NCBI RefSeq assembly: GCF_022763345.1
Contig: NZ_JALEGS010000053.1
Location: 1-64,000 of the forward strand
Direction of reading: 5' to 3'
Source: Phaeodactylibacter sp.
Lineage (GTDB): Bacteria > Bacteroidota > Bacteroidia > Chitinophagales > Saprospiraceae
Length of the DNA stretch: 64,000 nt
Positions 34,003-43,524 of this stretch are shown piece after piece. The position numbers were made by a program, and so were the translations under genes. The first letter of the stretch is position 1; each line of letters starts with the position of its first letter. The notes beneath the pieces are model-generated. The model was not told the DNA's origin and did not search any database. It saw nothing but the letters and a program-made list of their open reading frames with translations.

Positions 34003-35081
34003 GCAAACTTAAAATAGGCCTGAGCATAGGCGATATCAACGGCATCGGACTGGAAGTAATCCTGAAGACTTTCCTCAACGGGCAAATGTTCAATCAGTGT
34101 ACTCCTATGGTGTACGGATCCTCCAAGGTCGTTTCTTATCACAAGAACATCATCGAAGGCAATATCGAGTTTCATGCTCTCCGCCCGGGCGACCGGCCAC
34201 AGGAGGGTAAGCTCAATGTGGTGAACTGTTGGAACGAAAATGTCAACATCACTCTGGGCAAGGCAACGGAGTTGGGAGGGCAGTACGCTGGCCGCTCCCT
34301 GGAAGCCGCCGCTCAAGCCTTAAAAGCTGGAGAAATTGATGCACTTGTCACTGCTCCGATCAACAAGGAAGCGATGAAGCTCGCGCAGTTCCCCTTTCCG
34401 GGCCATACTGAATACCTGGCGCGCGAACTCGACCGTGGCGAGCACCTGATGCTTATGGTCAACGATGGCCTCCGCATTGGCTTAGCAACTAACCACTTGC
34501 CGCTACGGGATGTAGCGGATGCTATCGATAAGAATGTGGTCAAGCGCAAAGTGGAGGTAATGGAGGAGTCCCTCCGCATAGACTTTGGCATAGAGCGCCC
34601 CACTATTGCTGTATTGGGCCTGAACCCGCACGCAAGTGATGGGGGCGTGATTGGCTCAGAAGAAGAGGCTTTCATCCGCCCGGCTATTGTAGAGCTCAAA
34701 AAGAAAGGCATGATGGTACTCGGGCCATTTCCGGCAGACGGCTTTTTCGGTGCCGGCCACCACACCAAATTTGATGGCATACTGGCGATGTACCACGATC
34801 AGGGGCTGACGCCATTCAAAGCGCTTTCCTTCGGCAATGGTGTAAACTACACCGCTGGCCTTACGCACATCCGCACTTCTCCGGACCATGGCACGGCTTA
34901 CGACCTTGCGGGCAAAGACGAAGCGGATCCAGCTTCTTTCCGGCAGGCCGTATATGATGCCATTGACATTGCCCGCAACCGGAAACAGTACCTGGAGTTG
35001 CACGAAAATGCGATGAGGGACCTGCAAAAGCCAGCCGATATTGAAGGGGAAGATGAGGTGCTGACGGAGGACGAAGATTAA
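33999..35081 (+). CDS. pdxA: 4-hydroxythreonine-4-phosphate dehydrogenase PdxA
   Basis: A 360-residue enzyme of the DXP-dependent pyridoxal phosphate pathway. It oxidises 4-phosphohydroxy-L-threonine with NAD. Signatures are the start IGLSIGDINGIGLEVILK, FPGHTEYLARE (metal-binding His), LATNHLPLRDV, LGLNPHASDGG and the MYHDQGLTPFKAL motif with its His. The C-terminal tail is acidic and Glu-rich (DIEGEDEVLTEDED), slightly longer than usual. The gene is preceded by its own promoter and leader. No neighbouring pyridoxal gene is in the window. Confidence 0.95.
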   Translation: MSKLKIGLSIGDINGIGLEVILKTFLNGQMFNQCTPMVYGSSKVVSYHKNIIEGNIEFHALRPGDRPQEGKLNVVNCWNENVNITLGKATELGGQYAGRSLEAAAQALKAGEIDALVTAPINKEAMKLAQFPFPGHTEYLARELDRGEHLMLMVNDGLRIGLATNHLPLRDVADAIDKNVVKRKVEVMEESLRIDFGIERPTIAVLGLNPHASDGGVIGSEEEAFIRPAIVELKKKGMMVLGPFPADGFFGAGHHTKFDGILAMYHDQGLTPFKALSFGNGVNYTAGLTHIRTSPDHGTAYDLAGKDEADPASFRQAVYDAIDIARNRKQYLELHENAMRDLQKPADIEGEDEVLTEDED

Positions 35082-35227
35082 CCTCTGTCGGGACTTGCAC
35101 AAAATTTATCGTGTTCTTCAAAACAATTCGTAGTCGTTACCGGATTACTTAGTTGAGCAAAATGATACGGTGGCCGGATTTAAACCTCCATTGGTTGATT
35201 AAATCAAGCCAATCGCTGGCGCGCTCG

Positions 35228-35235
35228 TACATTTG
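35228..35235 (+). promoter_or_regulatory. Bacteroidota -7 box upstream of the TonB-dependent receptor
   Basis: TACATTTG matches TAnnTTTG and lies 27 bases before the chosen ATG at 35263. It would leave the in-frame upstream codon at 35233 outside the transcript, which supports the later start. Confidence 0.5.
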
Positions 35236-35262
35236 CACCTTCAACTACACAATTGTTTTTCC

Positions 35263-37611
35263 ATGATACGATTGCTACTCCTGTTTCCCGGGTTACTCTT
35301 TACCCTTTTCGTTCAGGCACAGGATGTCACCATAAGCGGTAACATCAAGGATGGTGAGAATGGGGAAGACCTCATTGGTGCTACTGTGGCAGTACCTGAG
35401 CTAGGCCTCGGTACTTCTTCCAATGCCTATGGGTTTTACTCGCTTTCTGTACCCACTGGCGACACCCTGAAAGTCGTTTTCAGCTATGTGGGCTTTCAGT
35501 CTCAGGCTTTCAACCTGTTACCCCGGCAGGATACTACTTTCAACATCAACCTGACGACGGGCGTGCAGCTGGATGAAGTGGTGGTCAAAGCCAATTCTTT
35601 TCAGGAACAAATCAACTCTACGGAAATGAGCGTGGAAGCGATTACCACACGTGAAGCCAAGCTGGTGCCGGTGCTCCTCGGCGAGAGCGATATCCTAAAA
35701 ACGATCCAACTGAAGCCGGGCATCCCCTCAGGCAGCGAAGGGCGTACCGGGCTGTTTGTGCGGGGCGGGGCGCAGGACCAAAACCTCATTGTACTTGATG
35801 AGGCGGTGGTGTACAACGCCAATCACCTTTTCGGCTTTTTCAGCACCTTCAACACGGATGCAGTTAAAGACCTCAAAATCTACAAAGGCGGCTTTCCGGC
35901 AGAATACGGTGGCCGCCTTTCTTCTGTCATTGATGTCAAGCTTAAGGACGGCAACAATCAGAAATTTGCCGGTTCCGGTGGGCTGGGGCTCATCTCCTCC
36001 CGCCTGACACTGGAGGGTCCTATCCAGAAAGACAAATCCAGCTTCATCGTTTCCGGCCGCCGTACTTATGTGGATCTGCTGACGCGGCAGGTCAACCGGG
36101 CGAATGAAGACAACGAAGATTTTTCGCCCATCCCGGATTATTACTTCTATGACCTGAACGCGAAAGTCAACTTCCAGCTGAGCGACAAGGACCGCCTCTT
36201 CCTGAGTGGTTACTTTGGGCGGGATGTCTTTGGATTCAGTAGTGATTTTTTCAATTTTGACTTCGATTGGGGGAATGCTACGGGCACGGCGCGCTGGAAC
36301 CACGTCTTTAATCCCAAATTGTTTGCGAATACCACTTTTACGTATTCAGATTATCAGTACAATATCAACAATCGGATCACAGGCTTTTCCTTTGGGCTGG
36401 GCTCCAATATTGCCGATGCGAACCTAAAAACGGACTTCTTTTATGCCGCTAACAATCAGCACACCATCCGCTTTGGCGCAATGGCGACGCACCATACCTT
36501 CACGGTAGGCCGCCTGCAGGCTGGTAGCGATGACGGAGTGGTCAGCTTCTCAGCTGGGCAGGAGTTTCAGGGGGTGGAATTTGGCGCCTACGTCTCTGAC
36601 GAAATGGAGCTTTCGGAGGCCCTGAGCGTCAATGCCGGGCTCCGGTTTTCCGGATTTAATAATGATGGCAAAACGTATGTGGGGCTGGAACCCCGGGTAG
36701 CTGCACGGTACAAACTTTCAGACCGCTGGGCGCTGAAGTCGAGCTACGCACGTATGTACCAGTACCTGCACCTGATTGCGAACGCCGGTGTAGCCCTGCC
36801 TACCGATATCTGGTACCCTTCCACTCAGCGCGTGCAGCCGCAACGTTCTGATCAGGTGGCTACGGGTGCATCCTATCTGCTCGGCAGCAAGTACTTTTTG
36901 AACTTTGAGCTGTACTACAAATGGCTGGACAATCAGCTGCAGTTTGTGGATGGCGCGCAGATTTTTGTCAACGATGAGCTGGAGGACGAATTCGCAGTAG
37001 GAGAGGGGCGTGCCTACGGTATGGAGTTTAGCATAGAAAAGAAAGAAGGACGGCTCACCGGCTGGATTGGCTATACCTTGGCGCTGACCCGCCTGCAGAA
37101 CTTTGAAACCCTTGATCCCAACGGCCGCTTCGCACAGGAATCAGAAGGTTTTGGTCCTTTCAACCCCATTTACGACCGCCGTCACGATATTTCTGTCGTC
37201 GCACTTTACGAAATCAGCAAGCGTTTAACGGCTTCTGCAACCTTCGTTTACGGTTCAGGCGACCTGACGTGGCTGCCTCCGGGCCGGTTTACGTTTCAGG
37301 ATGTGCCCGGGGCTGGATTTGAAGCAGTGGTGCCTGATTACCGGGAGCGGAACAATTATCGCCTTCCTGCTTACCATCGTCTTGACCTTGGGCTGGTCTA
37401 TAAATTTTTCCCAAAGTGGGGAGAAAGCGACCTCACACTTAGTGTAGTCAATGCTTATGACCGCCGCAATGCCTTTTTCATTTTCTTTGAGCCTGAATTC
37501 GAAGGGGAAGAGCCCACTACGGGTGGAATTGATATCCCTACCCGGATTGCTGCCAATCAAGTTTCTCTGTTCCCAATCCTGCCTTCACTGACCTGGAATT
37601 TTAAATTTTAA
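35263..37611 (+). CDS. TonB-dependent outer-membrane receptor with carboxypeptidase-regulatory-like N-domain
   Basis: A 782-residue receptor. The signal peptide MIRLLLLFPGLLFTLFVQAQ is followed by a CarboxypepD_reg-like domain (VTISGNIKDGENGEDLIGATV, about 22-105), a plug domain (about 115-220; LFVRGGAQDQNLIVLDEAVVYN, FPAEYGGRLSSVIDVKLKDG) and a C-terminal beta-barrel. It lacks the LFEF SusC-type features. It probably imports an unknown substrate using TonB energy. I chose 35263 because it begins a normal signal peptide and lies behind the -7 box. The DUF4249 lipoprotein gene follows after 26 bases, a common Bacteroidota pair. Confidence 0.93.
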   Translation: MIRLLLLFPGLLFTLFVQAQDVTISGNIKDGENGEDLIGATVAVPELGLGTSSNAYGFYSLSVPTGDTLKVVFSYVGFQSQAFNLLPRQDTTFNINLTTGVQLDEVVVKANSFQEQINSTEMSVEAITTREAKLVPVLLGESDILKTIQLKPGIPSGSEGRTGLFVRGGAQDQNLIVLDEAVVYNANHLFGFFSTFNTDAVKDLKIYKGGFPAEYGGRLSSVIDVKLKDGNNQKFAGSGGLGLISSRLTLEGPIQKDKSSFIVSGRRTYVDLLTRQVNRANEDNEDFSPIPDYYFYDLNAKVNFQLSDKDRLFLSGYFGRDVFGFSSDFFNFDFDWGNATGTARWNHVFNPKLFANTTFTYSDYQYNINNRITGFSFGLGSNIADANLKTDFFYAANNQHTIRFGAMATHHTFTVGRLQAGSDDGVVSFSAGQEFQGVEFGAYVSDEMELSEALSVNAGLRFSGFNNDGKTYVGLEPRVAARYKLSDRWALKSSYARMYQYLHLIANAGVALPTDIWYPSTQRVQPQRSDQVATGASYLLGSKYFLNFELYYKWLDNQLQFVDGAQIFVNDELEDEFAVGEGRAYGMEFSIEKKEGRLTGWIGYTLALTRLQNFETLDPNGRFAQESEGFGPFNPIYDRRHDISVVALYEISKRLTASATFVYGSGDLTWLPPGRFTFQDVPGAGFEAVVPDYRERNNYRLPAYHRLDLGLVYKFFPKWGESDLTLSVVNAYDRRNAFFIFFEPEFEGEEPTTGGIDIPTRIAANQVSLFPILPSLTWNFKF

Positions 37612-37637
37612 TTATCACCTGACGAATCTTTAGTGCT

Positions 37638-38498
37638 ATGAATAAATTACATGTCAAATTATTGATGGGACTGATCGCCCTCAGCGCCTGCAACCTGGAG
37701 CAGGAAGTCGAAATAGACCTGCCCGAGTATGAGGTCCGGCCAGTGCTCGAGGCTTACGTAGAACCCGGCGAACGCTACCGCCTGCTCCTCACGCTAAGTG
37801 CAGGTTACTTTGCCCCTTTGCCATCACTGGATAATTTGCTGGAAGAGTTGTTGCTGGACAGTGCAGAGGTCAGCATTACCCACGATGGCGTGACCTATCA
37901 GTTGGAAAACACCCTGCTGTTTGACCCCACAACCCAGAAAATTTACAACTACGCTGCGGGCCCAAACGACCTGGTGCCCACCGAGAGCGATTTGCCCTTC
38001 GAGTTGAATATCACCTTGCCCAATGGGGAAACCATCAGGGCTGAGACCCGGTTGCTGCCACAAGTGGAAATTGATAGTGTCGTGATTGAGTTTCCGGAAA
38101 CGGGGAATCCCGGCGATACTTTAGCCCGGGCGCTGACTTACTTTACGGACAATCCGAATACGGACAATTTTTACCGGCGCATGCTGCAGCTCAATTCGCT
38201 GGATAGCCTGCCGGAACAGGACTTTGTTACCGATGACCGGCTGGTGGAAGACAGTACCATCGCATTTGGCACCGGGTTTAATTACAAGGTAGGAGACACC
38301 CTAATTACCACACTGTATCATATTTCTGAAGACTACGCGACGTTTTTGGAGAGCGTTGACGGAGCAGCGGCGGCGAATGGCAACCCTTTTGGGCAGCCGA
38401 GCCCTGTGATTTCCAGCCTTGAGGGCACAGCCAATGCATTGGGCGTTTTCACCGGGTTGGTAAGCTTTCGGCGGAATGATATAGTAATGAGGAATTAA
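37638..38498 (+). CDS. DUF4249 lipoprotein, partner of the TonB receptor
   Basis: A 286-residue lipoprotein with signal ending LMGLIALSAC (Cys 18). The start CNLEQEVEIDLPEYEVRPVLEAYVEPGERYRLLLTLS is typical of DUF4249 proteins: a short polar lead, then an Ig-like 'LVV/LEAY...G' strand. DUF4249 lipoproteins sit beside TonB receptors and are presumed surface substrate-binding or lid components. It is in an operon with the receptor and ends at a shared bidirectional terminator. Confidence 0.85.
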   Translation: MNKLHVKLLMGLIALSACNLEQEVEIDLPEYEVRPVLEAYVEPGERYRLLLTLSAGYFAPLPSLDNLLEELLLDSAEVSITHDGVTYQLENTLLFDPTTQKIYNYAAGPNDLVPTESDLPFELNITLPNGETIRAETRLLPQVEIDSVVIEFPETGNPGDTLARALTYFTDNPNTDNFYRRMLQLNSLDSLPEQDFVTDDRLVEDSTIAFGTGFNYKVGDTLITTLYHISEDYATFLESVDGAAAANGNPFGQPSPVISSLEGTANALGVFTGLVSFRRNDIVMRN

Positions 38499-38521
38499 AA
38501 CAGAGGCGCTTAGAAATGACA

Positions 38522-38554
38522 AAGCCGGTAGGTCCAAAAGGGCACTACCGGCTT
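38522..38554. terminator. Bidirectional intrinsic terminator
   Basis: AAGCCGGTAG (38522-38531) pairs with CTACCGGCTT (38545-38554) around a 13-base loop. It lies between the convergent DUF4249 and OmpA genes; T-rich sequence follows on the plus strand. Confidence 0.75.
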
Positions 38555-38588
38555 CGTCTTTTACTTTAAGGCTTTTAGAAAGTCCGGA

Positions 38589-39356
38589 TTAGTTACCCGC
38601 TTTCATCAGGCCACCCAGCTTAGCATTAGGCTGGATTACAGTACGGCGGTTTTCAGCACGGCCCTCAGCAGTTTCGTTGTCACCTACTGGCTCGTACTCA
38701 CCTGCACCTGCGATAGTCAGCTGATCAGGATTAGCACCTTTGCTAATGAGGTAGCGTACAACGCGGCTGGCACGAGCAACGCTCAGGTCCCAGTTGTCGC
38801 GGTAAGCAGCACCTTCGATCATCTTTTCGTCGTCAGTGTGGCCTACTACCATCATTTGCAGCTTAGGATTGTTCTTCAGCGTCATCGCAAGCTCTTCCAG
38901 TGCACCACGCTCATCAGCGTTCAGTGCAGTAGAACCACTGCGGTACTTAAGTGCCTCAGAAGTTACGACATACAGGTTGCCGTCACGCTCTTCCATTTTC
39001 AGGCCAGAGTCTGTGTAAGCACCGAAGATACCGTTGATTTCTTCTTTGATGGCGCTCAATTCTTTCTCAGTCATGTTCAGCTTCTCCTGCACTTGAGACA
39101 TCTGGCTTTCCATGTTTGCCATTTTGCCTTCCATGTCAGAAATTTTGCCTTCCATTTCTGCTTTTGTAGCTTCAAACTCTTCCTGAAGTGCTGCTTTTTC
39201 CTCTTCGAGGGTTTTCACTTTAGCCTGAGTTTCAGCGAGTGCTTGATCAGTAGCTTCCTTAGCGGCTGCCAGTTCGTCATATTTCTTTTTAGAAACGCAA
39301 GACTGCAGCGCGCCAATGGCAAGTGTGAAGATCAGTAATTTTACTATCAGACGCAT
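38589..39356 (-). CDS. OmpA-family lipoprotein with coiled coil
   Basis: A 255-residue lipoprotein: signal and lipobox ending IGALQSC (Cys 20). Residues about 25-115 form a long coiled coil with repeating MEGKISDMEGKMANMESQMS heptads. The C-terminal OmpA domain (about 130-245) has the peptidoglycan-binding pattern in LQMMVVGHTDDEKM, NWDLSVARASRVVRYLISKG and AEGRAENRRTV. It likely anchors the outer membrane to the cell wall. A strong promoter lies upstream, suggesting high expression. Confidence 0.92.
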   Translation of the reverse strand: MRLIVKLLIFTLAIGALQSCVSKKKYDELAAAKEATDQALAETQAKVKTLEEEKAALQEEFEATKAEMEGKISDMEGKMANMESQMSQVQEKLNMTEKELSAIKEEINGIFGAYTDSGLKMEERDGNLYVVTSEALKYRSGSTALNADERGALEELAMTLKNNPKLQMMVVGHTDDEKMIEGAAYRDNWDLSVARASRVVRYLISKGANPDQLTIAGAGEYEPVGDNETAEGRAENRRTVIQPNAKLGGLMKAGN

Positions 39357-39427
39357 GTTCGTTTGGTTTGATTAGTGAATTATATTGGTTTTAACGTTTG
39401 CCCGCTCAATGGACGAATTACATGGGT

Positions 39428-39460
39428 CAAAGGTAAAAAAAGCTTGTAATATTTTACAAA
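39428..39460 (-). promoter_or_regulatory. Strong Bacteroidota promoter of the OmpA gene
   Basis: On the minus strand, TTTG (39460-39457) is followed after 21 bases by TACCTTTG (39435-39428), both matching consensus. The implied leader is about 65 bases. Confidence 0.65.
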
Positions 39461-39718
39461 TACTATGATTTGATTGGTGACAGGGGCTAGAATAATTGCT
39501 GAAGGGGTTAGAAAATTACCAGGTTGGTCATGTAAATTCAAAAGTGGAACGTCATCCCGGGCTGTTTGTTTGCTTATTGGGTGTAAAGCCACAATAAAAT
39601 AGCCCTTTTGTTTTTGCTAAGTATTATCGCATGACATACCTCAGGTCCCAAAAAAGGACTATTTCTCTGTAATTACCTATTTTTGTGCCTATATTACTGT
39701 CTAACCAGAAATAGTTAA
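39461..39718. other. Intergenic region between divergent OmpA and hydrolase genes
   Basis: No coding signal was seen. It contains a plus-strand TATTTTTG box at 39678-39685, a likely -7 element for the alpha/beta hydrolase gene 34 bases downstream. No other conserved element was recognised. Confidence 0.5.
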
Positions 39719-40495
39719 ATGGAACACCGGATTAAGGAAGAAGGTAAGTTTAAGTACATTGAGACCCAGGGTGAGGGGCCAAACCTTCTGTTACTGCATG
39801 GGCTTTTTGGCGCGCTAAGCAACTTTGAGGGCATCATTGAGCATTTTCAGAAAACGCACAACGTCATCGTGCCCATACTCCCTATTTTTGAACTTCCCAT
39901 CCGGAAAGTATCCGTCACCGGGCTTGTCGATTATGTAGTGGACTTCGTTAACTATAAAGAATACGATAAGGTGAACGTGCTTGGGAACTCGCTCGGTGGG
40001 CATATTTCACTGCTGTATGCACTGGCCCAGCCGGACAAGATCAGTTCAATCATTCTCACCGGTAGTTCAGGCTTGTTTGAAAGTGCAATGGGGACGAGCT
40101 TTCCCAAGCGGGGCGATTATGACTTCATCAAAACCAAAACGGAAGCGACTTTCTACCGGCCTGAAGTGGCTACAAAAGAATTGGTGGATGAGGTTTTCGA
40201 TATTGTCAACGACCGCAACAAAGCCATTCGTGTGATCGCCACTGCTAAGTCAGCCGTACGCCACAACCTTGGGGATAAACTCCATCAGATCGAGGCACCC
40301 ACGCTTTTGGTGTGGGGCCGTCAGGACAATATTACGCCGGCCTTCGTAGGGGAGAAGTTCCATGAGCTAATCGAAAATTCCCGCCTGGTCTTTTTAGAAG
40401 AATGCGGGCATGCGCCAATGATGGAGCACCCGGAGGTCTTCAATGGCCACTTGCAGGATTTTCTGGCAGAAGTGGCTGCTAAAGAAAGCGCTTAG
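39719..40495 (+). CDS. Alpha/beta-fold hydrolase
   Basis: A 258-residue soluble hydrolase. The oxyanion and core strand LLLLHGLFGALSNFEGI, nucleophile elbow VLGNSLGGHIS (Ser in GNSLG), acid LVWGRQDNITP and catalytic His in ECGHAPMMEHPE form a full triad. No signal peptide. Related Bacteroidota proteins are generic esterase/hydrolases of unknown substrate. It stands alone; the M1 aminopeptidase gene 167 bases later has its own -7 box. Confidence 0.92.
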   Translation: MEHRIKEEGKFKYIETQGEGPNLLLLHGLFGALSNFEGIIEHFQKTHNVIVPILPIFELPIRKVSVTGLVDYVVDFVNYKEYDKVNVLGNSLGGHISLLYALAQPDKISSIILTGSSGLFESAMGTSFPKRGDYDFIKTKTEATFYRPEVATKELVDEVFDIVNDRNKAIRVIATAKSAVRHNLGDKLHQIEAPTLLVWGRQDNITPAFVGEKFHELIENSRLVFLEECGHAPMMEHPEVFNGHLQDFLAEVAAKESA

Positions 40496-40584
40496 CCGCT
40501 GGCTGGTTGATTTAAGAAAGGGAGACTATCTTGCCAATTTTTACGTTACAGGGGTACTTAAGCGCTGTTAACTTCTGATTCCTT

Positions 40585-40592
40585 TACCTTTA
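40585..40592 (+). promoter_or_regulatory. Near-consensus -7 box upstream of the first M1 peptidase
   Basis: TACCTTTA differs from TAnnTTTG at the last base and lies 70 bases before the chosen start. Moderate support only. Confidence 0.35.
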
Positions 40593-40662
40593 CAGGAAGC
40601 GAATGTACTGCTGTTGTATTTCAGCATGGTGCATCTATTTGTATTGTAAAACACAACCATAC

Positions 40663-43272
40663 ATGTCTATTTTAAGAACCTTAATCATTGGCAGCGCGCT
40701 ATTGCTGTTAGGGAGCTGCGGCAGCCAGCAAAAAGCGATACAGCCAGCGGAAGAGCCTTTAATGGAAACGGAGTTCCGGCAGTTGGATACCATGTTCGTC
40801 TCTGCATCCCGTGACCAAGAGCCGGAAAATTACACCCTGCCCACCTACCGGGCCAGCCATACCCGTACGCATGATTTGATGCATACTATCCTTGATCTGC
40901 ATTTTGACTGGGAAACAGAGCAGGTTCTGGGCGTGGCTAAGCTTACACTGTCCCCCTATTTTTATCCTTCTGATGAGGTCACTCTCGATGCCAAAGGCTT
41001 TGAATTCGAACACATCCGGTTGAAAAACAGTGACAGCAATCTGGAGTATGACTACGATGGGCGTCAGGTGAAAATCAACCTGGGGAAAACCTATAAAAAA
41101 GGAGAAGCATACACCCTGGAGATCAAATATATTGCTACGCCGGCAGCATCTGGTGGCAGTTCAGCCATCACTTCCGATAAGGGGTTGTTCTTTATTGACC
41201 CCCGGGATGAAGACCCGGACAAACCTACTCAAATCTGGACGCAGGGGGAAACAGAGCACAATTCCCGCTGGTTCCCAACTATTGATAAGCCGAATGAGCG
41301 CACCACGCAGGAAATGTACGTCACTGTGGAGGACCGATACGAGGTGCTGTCGAATGGCGTATTGGAAAGCGTGGAGGAGGAAGCAGGCATGAAAACCTGG
41401 CACTGGGTAATGGATCAACCACACGCGCCCTACCTTTTCATGTTGGCCATTGGGGAGTTTGCTGTAGTGGAAGATACCTGGGAAGGCAAGCCGGTGACCT
41501 ACTACGTTGAACCGGAATACGAGGCGGATGCTGAAGCCATTTTTGCCCATACCAAGGAAATGCTTTCCTTCTTCTCGGATATATTAGGCGTAAAGTACCC
41601 CTGGCAAAAGTATGCACAGGTGGTGGTGCGCGACTATGTTTCCGGCGCTATGGAGAACACCACCGCTGTTATATTCGGGGATTTTGTACAGCGCCATCAA
41701 CGCGAGCTCATCGACAATGGCAACGACCGTATCGTTGCGCACGAGCTGTTCCACCACTGGTTTGGCGACCTGGTGACCACCGAGAGCTGGTCTAACCTGA
41801 CTATGAACGAGGGGTTTGCCAACTACAGCGAGTACCTTTGGTTTGAGCACAAATACGGCCGGGACTATGCTGATCACCATCTGTTGGGCGAATGGTCGGG
41901 CTATCTAAGTTCCGCACAAGGCAATCTCCACCCACTTATCCACTTTGGGTACGAAGACAAGGAGGATATGTTTGATGCCCATAGCTATAACAAAGGCGGT
42001 TCGGTGCTGCATATGCTGCGCAACTACGTAGGCGATGATGCCTTCTTTGCCGCCCTCAACCTCTACCTGACCGATAACGCCTACACCGCAGTGGAAGCCC
42101 ACAACCTGCGGCTGGCCTTTGAAGAAGTGACGGGCCAGGACCTCAACTGGTTCTTCAACCAGTGGTACTTTGAGCAGGGTCACCCGGATTTGTCTGTCAG
42201 TTACGACTTCAATGAAGCAACCGGGCAAGCGAATGTAACCGTAGAACAAATACAGGATCCGGAAATTATGCCTGCCATTTTTCAGCTGCCTGCCGCCATC
42301 GATATCTACAAAGCCAACGGTGAAAAGGTACGGCACGAAGTTATGGTGAACGAGCGTACCCAAACGTTCACCTTCGAGCTGGAAGAAGCACCCGCTTTGA
42401 TGCAGTTTGATGCAGATCGGGTCCTGCTGGCAGAAATACAGGACAATAAATCTTCAGCACAATACCTGTTTCAGTATAAGAATGCCCCGCTTTTCCTGGA
42501 CCGTTATGAGGCCGTGCTTGAACTGCGTGGCGAGCAGAGCCCGGAGGCACAGCAAGTCATGACCGCTGCATTGGAAGACCCGTTTTGGGCCATCCGGGTA
42601 GCTGCCCTGCAAAACCTTTCGCCGGAATCTGCTGCTGATGCAAGCATGGTGCTTTCAAAAATGGCTAGCGAAGACCCTCATTCTGAGGTTCGTGCCATGG
42701 CTTTCTCTATGCTGGCTGAGCTGGAGGATGCAAGCGCCGTCAGCCTTGCTCAGCAATCTATTCAGCAAGACGCTGCCTACAGCGTGATTGGAGCTGCGCT
42801 GCAGTACCTCACGGTCGTTGATCCGGAGGCCGCCCTGGAAATCGCGGGTGACCTGGAGCAGCACTCCTCCAGCGATATCCTCCTGGCGGTTGGGGAGTTG
42901 TACGCCAGCACAGGTGACGCCAAATACCTGCCTTTCTTCAAAAACAACCTGACTGAAGTTAGCGGCTTTTCTGCCATCTACTTTATGGATGCCTACGTGG
43001 AACTGGCTGTCAACAGCGACCTGGAAACGACAAAGGACGTTGCGGACGATCTGAATGCCCTCGCACTCGGAGAAAGCACTTCCCCATGGATTAAATTTGG
43101 AGCCACCCGCGGGCTAAATGAAATGCGGAAAGCCTTTGAGCAGGCGGAAGAAAAAGAGCAACAGGCCTACGCCGAAACACTGCTGGAAAGGCTCAAAACC
43201 ATAAAAGCCAGTGAAAAAAACCCACAGCTGCTTTCTTTTTACAATCAGATGTTGTCAGACATCAAACCCTGA
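40663..43272 (+). CDS. M1 family aminopeptidase, lipoprotein with HEAT-like C-terminus
   Basis: An 869-residue zinc aminopeptidase. From the ATG at 40663 there is a lipoprotein signal MSILRTLIIGSALLLLGSC; the frame extends 20 codons further up but those residues are unlike a signal. The N-domain beta-sandwich is followed by the exopeptidase motif SGAMENTT and the zinc site HELFHHWFGDLVTTESW with Glu in NLTMNEGFANY. The C-terminal 300 residues contain helical pairs (DPFWAIRVAALQNLS, DPHSEVRAMAFSMLAEL, SVIGAALQYLTVVDPEAALE) like HEAT repeats. It removes N-terminal residues from peptides at the cell envelope. A 34-base palindrome follows the gene. Confidence 0.93.
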   Translation: MSILRTLIIGSALLLLGSCGSQQKAIQPAEEPLMETEFRQLDTMFVSASRDQEPENYTLPTYRASHTRTHDLMHTILDLHFDWETEQVLGVAKLTLSPYFYPSDEVTLDAKGFEFEHIRLKNSDSNLEYDYDGRQVKINLGKTYKKGEAYTLEIKYIATPAASGGSSAITSDKGLFFIDPRDEDPDKPTQIWTQGETEHNSRWFPTIDKPNERTTQEMYVTVEDRYEVLSNGVLESVEEEAGMKTWHWVMDQPHAPYLFMLAIGEFAVVEDTWEGKPVTYYVEPEYEADAEAIFAHTKEMLSFFSDILGVKYPWQKYAQVVVRDYVSGAMENTTAVIFGDFVQRHQRELIDNGNDRIVAHELFHHWFGDLVTTESWSNLTMNEGFANYSEYLWFEHKYGRDYADHHLLGEWSGYLSSAQGNLHPLIHFGYEDKEDMFDAHSYNKGGSVLHMLRNYVGDDAFFAALNLYLTDNAYTAVEAHNLRLAFEEVTGQDLNWFFNQWYFEQGHPDLSVSYDFNEATGQANVTVEQIQDPEIMPAIFQLPAAIDIYKANGEKVRHEVMVNERTQTFTFELEEAPALMQFDADRVLLAEIQDNKSSAQYLFQYKNAPLFLDRYEAVLELRGEQSPEAQQVMTAALEDPFWAIRVAALQNLSPESAADASMVLSKMASEDPHSEVRAMAFSMLAELEDASAVSLAQQSIQQDAAYSVIGAALQYLTVVDPEAALEIAGDLEQHSSSDILLAVGELYASTGDAKYLPFFKNNLTEVSGFSAIYFMDAYVELAVNSDLETTKDVADDLNALALGESTSPWIKFGATRGLNEMRKAFEQAEEKEQQAYAETLLERLKTIKASEKNPQLLSFYNQMLSDIKP

Positions 43273-43322
43273 TATTTTGCCCTCTTGACTTTTCGATAAA
43301 AGCAGCTTATTTTACCCACGTT

Positions 43323-43356
43323 TGATAAGGGGCCTGGCGCGCCAGGCCCCTTATCA
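43323..43356. terminator. Perfect 34-base palindrome, probable transcript-end hairpin
   Basis: Bases 43323-43339 are the exact complement of 43340-43356, centred on GGCGCGCC. It forms a 15-base-pair GC-rich stem with a 4-base loop. There is no U-tract on either side, so it is not a textbook terminator. Its position 50 bases after the M1 stop suggests a transcript-end or stability function. Confidence 0.55.
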
Positions 43357-43524
43357 TTCACTTGCACACATCATCATCCCCTTAAGACCAGCGTATTTTT
43401 ACCTAAAAGCAACCATTCTGACAAGTAAAAGTCTGTTAAAGCAGGCTGTTTGTCAATCTTTTAAGGCATTGGGCTCGTTATTAGTGGGTCTGTTCACAAT
43501 TAGATTTTTGAGGAAAAAAGCAAC

